NCBI RefSeq assembly: GCF_001544795.2
Contig: NZ_FCOI02000035.1
Location: 1 to 64,000 of the forward strand
Length of the DNA: 64,000 nt
Origin: Caballeronia temeraria
Lineage (GTDB): Bacteria; Pseudomonadota; Gammaproteobacteria; Burkholderiales; Burkholderiaceae
Direction of reading: 5' to 3'
Below, in pieces: positions 55,404 through 61,162 of the stretch; the stretch's first letter is position 1, and the number at the start of each line of letters is the position of its first letter. The translations under genes were made by a program, and so were the position numbers. The notes beneath the pieces are model-generated. The model was not told the origin of the DNA and ran no database searches. It was given only the letters and a program-made list of their open reading frames with translations.

Positions 55404-56407
55404 CGCGCGTCCGCCTGCATGTCGAAACCGGCGAGACGGAATGCGTGCGCCGCGTTCACCGCGCCCGCGGGCATGAGGCCGTCGAACAGCGCTCGCGTTT
55501 GCGCGACCGTTTCCATCGACTGATGCTCGATCGCGCCCGGCGTCAGCCCGCCGACATGCGGCGCCGCGATGACGCGCGGATGCGCCGCGAGCGCCGGCGC
55601 GGGCATCTGATCCGCCGCGCGTCCGACATCGAGCGCGCATCCCGCGAGATGACCGCGATCCAGCGCGGCCAGCAATGCGTCGTCGTCGACGAGTTCGCCG
55701 CGCGCCGCGTTGATGAAGTACGCGCCGCGCTTCATTGCGGAGAAGGTGCGCGCGTTCATGAGATTCGCCGTTTGCGCATTGGCGGGCGCGAGACACACGA
55801 CGAAATCCGACTGCGCGAGCAAGTCGTCGAGACCGGTTTGATGAAGGCGCGTATCGTCGATCGTCGCGTAAGGATCGGACACGACGACGCGCATGCCGAA
55901 TGCCAGCGCGAGATCGCACAGATAGCGCGAAATCTGCCCGTACCCGATCACGCCGAAGGTGCTGCCGCGCAACTCGCGGCCCATGACTGGCGCGGGCGCT
56001 TCATGGCGATGATAAGCCTCTGCATACGCGGTCGTGCCGCGCGCGAGATCGAGCATCGCGCCGATCACCCACTCCGACACGGACGGCACGAAGCCCGCGC
56101 TCGCCTGCGTGACGAGCACGCCGAGCTCGCTGGCGGCATCGACATCGACGGTGCGGATATCCACCGCGCAGCGCACGAACGCGGCGAGTTTCGGCAGCGC
56201 CTCGAACAAGGCGCGCGGCGCGGGCGTTTGCCGGTACGCGATGAACACGTCGGCGTCGCGCGCGGCGTCGGCGAGTTCGGCGCTCGTCAGCTCGCGATCC
56301 TCGGTGTTGTAGGCGACGTCCGCGAACGCCGCGAGCGCAGCCGATGCGCGCGCGCCGAAGTAATGCTCCAGCATGTGCCGGGGATGACTCACGAATACCT
56401 TGTTCAT
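55400..56407 (-). CDS. D-2-hydroxyacid dehydrogenase family protein
   Basis: About 335 residues of the same superfamily as the 53603 gene but a different branch: dinucleotide motif GVIGYGQISRYL, Arg in INAARGELVDDDAL, and His in IAAPHVGGLT. The usual catalytic Glu region (DVFxxEPLP) reads DVGRAADQMP, so the acid may be replaced by Asp or the enzyme may be unusual. ATG 56407 overlaps the LacI stop (ATGA); the reading frame further upstream is not protein-like. It probably reduces or oxidises the acid imported by the TRAP system. Confidence 0.9.
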   Translation of the reverse strand: MNKVFVSHPRHMLEHYFGARASAALAAFADVAYNTEDRELTSAELADAARDADVFIAYRQTPAPRALFEALPKLAAFVRCAVDIRTVDVDAASELGVLVTQASAGFVPSVSEWVIGAMLDLARGTTAYAEAYHRHEAPAPVMGRELRGSTFGVIGYGQISRYLCDLALAFGMRVVVSDPYATIDDTRLHQTGLDDLLAQSDFVVCLAPANAQTANLMNARTFSAMKRGAYFINAARGELVDDDALLAALDRGHLAGCALDVGRAADQMPAPALAAHPRVIAAPHVGGLTPGAIEHQSMETVAQTRALFDGLMPAGAVNAAHAFRLAGFDMQADAR

Positions 56408-57477
56408 GTCCTCGTCCTGATCTGTTTCGCGGGCGCGGCGACCGATTCGCGCTCCACCAGCGTGATATCCGTGAACAGCGCCTGCTCCGACGCAGGCATG
56501 GGTTCGTCGTGCGGACGCATCGCGCGCTCGACCATCGCGGCGGCCATCGCGGGCACGGGAAGCTGCACGGTCGTGAGCGCGGGATTGGAGATCGCCGCAA
56601 GAAAATGCCCGTCCATGCCGACGATCGACACGTCTTCCGGCACGCGCAAGCCGCACTCGCGCAGACCCGCCATCAGGCCGAGCGCCATCAGATCGTTGAC
56701 GGCGACGATGCCCGTCGGGCGCGCGTCGTCCTGCGCGAGCAGACGCGCGAGCGCGCGGCCGTTTTCGGCGATCATCGAATCGCCGTATTCGTTCACCGTG
56801 CCGCTATCGAGCACGCGCGCCGTCTGCGCGAGACCCGCATCGTTGGCGGCGGAAAGAAAGCCGTCGATCTTGTCTCGCCGGCTCATCGTCACGCCGGTCA
56901 GCGTGGCGAAGGCGAGCCGCGTGTGGCCGTGCGCGATCAGATGCCGCGTCGCGATGCGCGCCGCCTCGAAGTTGTCCGGCGTGACGTGCTCGACGCGCGT
57001 CGCTTCGCCTACGGTCGCGCGGCGGTCGTAGCTCACGACGACCATGCCGCGCTCGACAGCGGTTTCCAGATGCCGCTCGTTCGCGAGCGACGAGATCACG
57101 ATCACGCGCCGCACGCCTTGCGACAGCAGATCATCGAAGAACGACGCCTCTTTCGCCGGATCGCGATACGTGTTGCCGATCATCACGCGATAGCCGTAGC
57201 GCTCCTGCGCATACGTTTCGACTTCGCGCGCGATATAGCCGTACATCGGATTGGCGATCGACGGCACCAGCAGTCCGATCAGCGGCGTCTGTCCCGTCTT
57301 CAACTGACGCGCGAGCGTGCTCGGCCGGTATTGCAGCGCGTTCATCGCCGCCTGCACGCGCGCGAGCGTTTCCTGGCGCATCTGGTCGGTGCGGCCGTTC
57401 AGCACGTTCGATACCGTGCTCACGGACACGCCGGCCTCGCGGGCGACATCCTGAATGGTGCTCATAAGGTTTGACAT
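56404..57477 (-). CDS. LacI-family repressor
   Basis: About 357 residues. The N-terminal helix-turn-helix and hinge read STIQDVAREAGVSVSTVSNV and LNGRTDQM, followed by the periplasmic-binding-like sensor domain (TPLIGLLVPSIANPMYGYIA through VSIVGMDGHFLAAISNPAL). The start may be ATG 57477 or ATG 57465; the latter puts the helix-turn-helix at residue 3 as in most relatives. It lies inside the TRAP operon it probably controls; a palindromic site of LacI type is at 60535-60561. Confidence 0.94.
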   Translation of the reverse strand: MSNLMSTIQDVAREAGVSVSTVSNVLNGRTDQMRQETLARVQAAMNALQYRPSTLARQLKTGQTPLIGLLVPSIANPMYGYIAREVETYAQERYGYRVMIGNTYRDPAKEASFFDDLLSQGVRRVIVISSLANERHLETAVERGMVVVSYDRRATVGEATRVEHVTPDNFEAARIATRHLIAHGHTRLAFATLTGVTMSRRDKIDGFLSAANDAGLAQTARVLDSGTVNEYGDSMIAENGRALARLLAQDDARPTGIVAVNDLMALGLMAGLRECGLRVPEDVSIVGMDGHFLAAISNPALTTVQLPVPAMAAAMVERAMRPHDEPMPASEQALFTDITLVERESVAAPAKQIRTRT

Positions 57478-57484
57478 CTGCCGG

Positions 57485-59380
57485 CTACAGGCCGAGCCGG
57501 GTCGGCAACCACAACGAAAACGACGGCACCAGAATCAGCGCCACCAGTGCGACGAACAGCACCAGCAGATATTTGAGCATAGGACGCGCAACGGCTTTCA
57601 TTTCCGTGCCGGTGATGGCGCAGGTCGCGAAGAGCCCGAGTCCGACCGGCGGCGCAAAGAGACCCAGACCCATCGCGACGACGATCACCGTGCCGAAGTG
57701 CAGCGGGTTGATGCCGAGCTGCGTCGCGATCGGCGTGAGCAGCGGCCCGAAGATGATGAGCGCGGGCGCGCCTTCCAGCACCGCGCCGAACACGATCATG
57801 ATGAGCACGGACAGCAGCAGGAACATCGTCGGGCCGTACTGATGCGCGAAGGCGATCATCGAATCGGACACGAGCGCGGGAATCTGCTCGATGGTCAGCG
57901 CGAACGACACGCTGGAGGCCGCCGCCACGATGAACAGAATGCTGCTCGCCATCGACGCCGAACGCACGAACACGCGCGCGACCGACTTCGGCGTGAGCTC
58001 GCGAAACGCGAGCCATCCGACGATCAACGCATAGACGACGGCGAACGCCGACACTTCCGTCGATGTCGCGATGCCCGAGGTCACGCCTTTGCCGATCATC
58101 GTGATCATGACGAGCGCGACCAGCGCGCCGCCGGCGAGCGGCAGCCACTTGCGCGGGTTCGTGAGCGCATCGGCGAGATTGATGCGCCGGCCGCAGATCA
58201 CCGCGACGATCGCGAGCGCCACCGCCAGCACGGCCGCCGGCACGACGCCCGCGAGAAACAGCCCCGCGATCGAAATATTCGCGACGAAGCCCATGATGAT
58301 CATGTTCACGCACGGCGGAATGGTTTCCGCCATCACGGCGCTGCACGCGAGCAGCGCCGCCGCCTCGTTGGGATCTTCCTTGTTCTGGCGCACGGCGGGC
58401 ATGACGACGCCGCCGACCGCCGCGATATCGGCGAGCTTGGAACCGGACACGCCGGAAAAGAACGCCGTCGCCATGATCGTGATGAGACCGAGCCCGCCGC
58501 GCACGCGCCCGAAGATGCGCAGCAGCAGTTCGATCAGGCGCGACGACATGCCGTTGGTTTCCATCAGCAAGCCCGCCAGCACGAAGAACGGAATGGCGAG
58601 CAGCACGAAGTGATCGGTGCCGGCCATCACTTGCTGCGAGTAGACGAGCATCGGCAGGGTCGGTTCGGCGAGGAAGTAGAGCAGGGCCGAGAACGCCAGC
58701 ACGAAGCCGATCGGCACGCCGAGCACCAGTCCGCCGATGAAACCGGCCACCAGCAGAAAGCCGGGCTTGAGTGCCTGAGCCGGCACGAACGCGTTCCACG
58801 CGAACACCGCCGCCGCGAGCAGCACGCATCCGGCGAGAGTGCCGAGCACGGTTTTGCGCGCGCCGTTCAGCGCATTGGCGAGCGCGAAGACCGTCATGAA
58901 CACGCTGCCGATCACGAGCGGATACACGTTGATCCAGGCGGGCAGGCCGCTCGGCGTCATCTGGCCGTAGGAATCGACAAGCAGCAGACACGACGACACG
59001 CACAGATTGCCCGCGACGCCCGCGATCACCCAATGCCCGACATGCACGAGCGCGGGTTGCCAGCGCCTCGGCAACATGCCGCGAAACAGATCGACGCCGA
59101 CGTGCTGGCTGCGTCCGAGCACGGTGGCCGCGCCGAAGAACACCAGCACGATCATCAGCGCGCCGGCGACTTCCTCGGCCCAGTCGAACGGATCGTGCAG
59201 GAAATAGCGATAGATCACGGAGAGGAACACCACGATCACATCGGCGGCGAGGACAGCCGCGCAGAAGTATTCGATGCAGTGCATGAGGCGCGCGAGGCCG
59301 CGCGCGAGCACGGTCTCATGGCCGAAGCCGGGCGCGGCGAGTTGCGCCTCCGGTCCGGGCGTCGCGGAGAAAGCGGTCAT
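57485..59380 (-). CDS. TRAP transporter fused small/large permease (DctQ-DctM fusion)
   Basis: A 631-residue membrane protein. The first 180 residues are DctQ-like (four helices, RYFLHDPFDWAEEVAGALMI), and the rest is DctM-like (about 12 helices, GVPIGFVLAFSALLYFL, FSGVSGSKLADIAAVG, ALIIFGPLLTPIATQLGI). The fusion of the two permease subunits is a known variant. ATG 59380 lies 42 bases after the binding-protein stop. With the DctP protein it imports a carboxylate or related solute using an ion gradient. Confidence 0.95.
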   Translation of the reverse strand: MTAFSATPGPEAQLAAPGFGHETVLARGLARLMHCIEYFCAAVLAADVIVVFLSVIYRYFLHDPFDWAEEVAGALMIVLVFFGAATVLGRSQHVGVDLFRGMLPRRWQPALVHVGHWVIAGVAGNLCVSSCLLLVDSYGQMTPSGLPAWINVYPLVIGSVFMTVFALANALNGARKTVLGTLAGCVLLAAAVFAWNAFVPAQALKPGFLLVAGFIGGLVLGVPIGFVLAFSALLYFLAEPTLPMLVYSQQVMAGTDHFVLLAIPFFVLAGLLMETNGMSSRLIELLLRIFGRVRGGLGLITIMATAFFSGVSGSKLADIAAVGGVVMPAVRQNKEDPNEAAALLACSAVMAETIPPCVNMIIMGFVANISIAGLFLAGVVPAAVLAVALAIVAVICGRRINLADALTNPRKWLPLAGGALVALVMITMIGKGVTSGIATSTEVSAFAVVYALIVGWLAFRELTPKSVARVFVRSASMASSILFIVAAASSVSFALTIEQIPALVSDSMIAFAHQYGPTMFLLLSVLIMIVFGAVLEGAPALIIFGPLLTPIATQLGINPLHFGTVIVVAMGLGLFAPPVGLGLFATCAITGTEMKAVARPMLKYLLVLFVALVALILVPSFSLWLPTRLGL

Positions 59381-59422
59381 GATGTCGGCCTCTTTGGCGT
59401 CGTTGGCGTCGATGGCGCGGCT

Positions 59423-60463
59423 TCAGCCGCGCGCGGCGGCGATGGCGGTGAAAAGCGGCGCGGTCGCCGGATACTGCTTCGCGAAACTCGCATACAACTG
59501 CGACTGCATTTCATTGCGCGCGGTGTCGCGGTCGGCCTTCGACATCGGGTAGAAGGTCATGCCTTTCTTCTTCAGTTCCTGCTCGGCGACGGCGGCCGTC
59601 TGAATGGCGATGGCGCGCTGCTTCGCGGTCGCGTCCTGCGCCGCTTTCTGGAACGCGGGGCGCAGATTCTCCGGAATCTTCGCGAGCGCGCGGCGGCCCA
59701 TCACGACGACGAGCGGGCTGAAGACGTGCTGCGTCTGCCAGCACGATTTCACGACTTCGTCGTATTTGCTCGCGAGGACCGTCGCGCAATCGTGCTCGAA
59801 GCCGTCGACGACTCCGGTCTGCGCGGCCATATACAGCTCGCCGATGGGAATTGGCGTCGGCACCGCGCCCATCAGCTTGAAGGTTTCCATGAAGGCGGGC
59901 GTGGGCAGCACGCGCAGCTTCACGCCCTTGATATCGGCGAGCGATTGCGTGGGCTTCTTGGTGAACACGTTGCGCGCGCCGAAGGAGTAGCCCCACGTGA
60001 GCACCGAGCAGCCCGCGCGCTGTTGCAGCAGCGTGTCGAACGATTTGCCGACGGTGCCGTCCATCGCGCGGCCGACGTGATCGAAGCTGTCGAACACATA
60101 ACCGAGATCGAGCATGCCGAGCTCGGGAAGCGCGGTGGCCCAGATCGACGAGCCCGTCACCATCATGTCGACCGCGCCGACTTTCACCTGCTGGACGACG
60201 TCGCTTTCCTTGCCGAGCTGGTTATTCGGGAAATAGTCGATGCGGATCTGATCGCCGACGCTCGCCTTCAGGTTCGCGGCGAGGTTCTGATACCACACGT
60301 AATGCGCGGCGTTTTCGTTGGGCGGCATCGAGGAGGACAGCCGCAACGTGGCCGCGGGCTGGGCGCGCACGATCGCGGGAAAGCCCGCGCCCGCCGCCGC
60401 GAGCGTGGCCGCCGAGGCCGTCTGAAGGAACCGTCGGCGGGAAATGCCTGAAGCGAAGTGCAT
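59423..60463 (-). CDS. TRAP transporter periplasmic solute receptor (DctP family)
   Basis: A 346-residue DctP-type receptor with an apparent Tat signal (SRRRFLQTASAATLAAAGAG, cleavage after VRAQ). Family features include HYVWYQNLAANLKASVGDQI, GAVDMMVTGSSIWATALPEL, LRVLPTPAFMETFKLMG and PIPIGELYMAAQTGVVDGFE. ATG 60463 has AGGAGA upstream. It is the first gene of the operon receptor-permease-LacI-dehydrogenase-lactonase. The LacI-type palindrome is 72 bases upstream of its start. Confidence 0.95.
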   Translation of the reverse strand: MHFASGISRRRFLQTASAATLAAAGAGFPAIVRAQPAATLRLSSSMPPNENAAHYVWYQNLAANLKASVGDQIRIDYFPNNQLGKESDVVQQVKVGAVDMMVTGSSIWATALPELGMLDLGYVFDSFDHVGRAMDGTVGKSFDTLLQQRAGCSVLTWGYSFGARNVFTKKPTQSLADIKGVKLRVLPTPAFMETFKLMGAVPTPIPIGELYMAAQTGVVDGFEHDCATVLASKYDEVVKSCWQTQHVFSPLVVVMGRRALAKIPENLRPAFQKAAQDATAKQRAIAIQTAAVAEQELKKKGMTFYPMSKADRDTARNEMQSQLYASFAKQYPATAPLFTAIAAARG

Positions 60464-60534
60464 GGTGTTGTCTCCTGGATGCCGCTCTGAGCGCGGGCGG
60501 GATTGTGCAGCGCGACACGACAGGAGTGGCGCGG

Positions 60535-60561
60535 CTGTATCGATTTAGTGTATCGATACAG
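60535..60561. promoter_or_regulatory. LacI-type operator upstream of TRAP operon
   Basis: CTGTATCGAT-ttagtgt-ATCGATACAG has perfect 10-base arms. Within it TGTATCGATACA (60549-60560) is a perfect 12-base palindrome with the CG centre typical of LacI-family sites. It lies 72 bases upstream of the receptor gene whose operon encodes a LacI protein, so autoregulated repression is the simplest reading. Confidence 0.8.
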
Positions 60562-60797
60562 TAAAGGGAAGTGCGGGTGGTTTATATGGGCGTATACCCG
60601 TGATGGAAAGGGGTACCCGGAAGGACGCGTGAACAGACTTACCGTTCAGAGCGAAATCATGTCGTTATAGATGCCGCCAGACGAAACGGCTGCGGTTAAA
60701 GAGAAAGTCGCCCATTCTGCAATGGCGAACTTGATCGGTACCCGTTGTTCCCTCCTACTAATAAATATCTAACTCATCGCGCACACTATGCAGCCTT

Positions 60798-60811
60798 AAG
60801 CGCAAGTGATC
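60798..60811. repeat. Direct repeat AAGCGCAAGTGATC, copy 1 (copy 2 at 60884-60897)
   Basis: Fourteen identical bases recur at 60884-60897, 86 bases apart, flanking the promoter at 60842-60870. At about eight helical turns apart they could be sites for a regulator that loops or bridges the promoter. Confidence 0.5.
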
Positions 60812-60841
60812 GATGTGTTTTTCAAATGCGCATTAGGCGAT

Positions 60842-60870
60842 TTGACGTGATTTTTTCTCATCCATATTTA
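60842..60870 (+). promoter_or_regulatory. Sigma70-like promoter for the adhesin gene
   Basis: TTGACG (60842-60847), 17 bases, TATTTA (60865-60870): consensus-like -35 and -10 at ideal spacing, directed toward the adhesin gene. Initiation would fall near 60877 and give a leader of about 285 bases. The palindrome at 60867-60885 overlaps the -10 and start site. Confidence 0.6.
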
Positions 60871-60885
60871 TCCAGTTTGGATAAA
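60867..60885. repeat. Inverted repeat overlapping promoter -10/start site
   Basis: TTTATCCA-gtt-TGGATAAA: perfect 8-base arms, 3-base spacer. It covers the -10 end and probable start site of the adhesin promoter, so it looks like a repressor site. Confidence 0.6.
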
Positions 60886-60900
60886 GCGCAAGTGATCTCA

Positions 60901-60918
60901 CGATAAAAGCATTTATCG
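60901..60918. repeat. Second inverted repeat in adhesin leader
   Basis: CGATAAA-agca-TTTATCG: perfect 7-base arms, 4-base loop, 16 bases after the first palindrome. Both contain GATAAA and TTTATC, in opposite order. It could be a second operator or an RNA hairpin in the leader. Confidence 0.5.
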
Positions 60919-61162
60919 ATTTGAGTAGATTTTGTCGAGGCAGACAGGCGAGCGTTGGAAGGTCATTCCATTGCTGGGTAAGGCTCTATTTGCGCATATC
61001 ACGCGCAGATGCGGGCTTCATGTCATTCATTGCGTCGATCGAGCCGGGCCGGCAGGAAAACCCGTGTTTGCGCGACTCGCAGACAAATTCGATGTTGTTT
61101 AAAGAGACATCAACCATTCGCACCTGTCATTACGACGGAACCAAAAAGGAAAGATCGTGTAC

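Larger units (their letters stand above)
60464..61162. other. Long divergent regulatory region between TRAP operon and adhesin gene
   Basis: About 700 bases with no credible gene. It holds the LacI-type operator at 60535-60561, a 14-base direct repeat AAGCGCAAGTGATC at 60798-60811 and 60884-60897, a sigma70-like promoter at 60842-60870 and two further inverted repeats at 60867-60885 and 60901-60918. It is markedly richer in A/T than the flanking genes. An open frame at 60921-61205 runs into the adhesin start and lacks protein-like features. I see no riboswitch fold I can name. Confidence 0.7.

Noticed and set aside
57455-60451. A 998-codon plus-strand open frame opposite the TRAP genes
   Set aside because: His/Asp/Arg-rich shadow of the TRAP permease and receptor.
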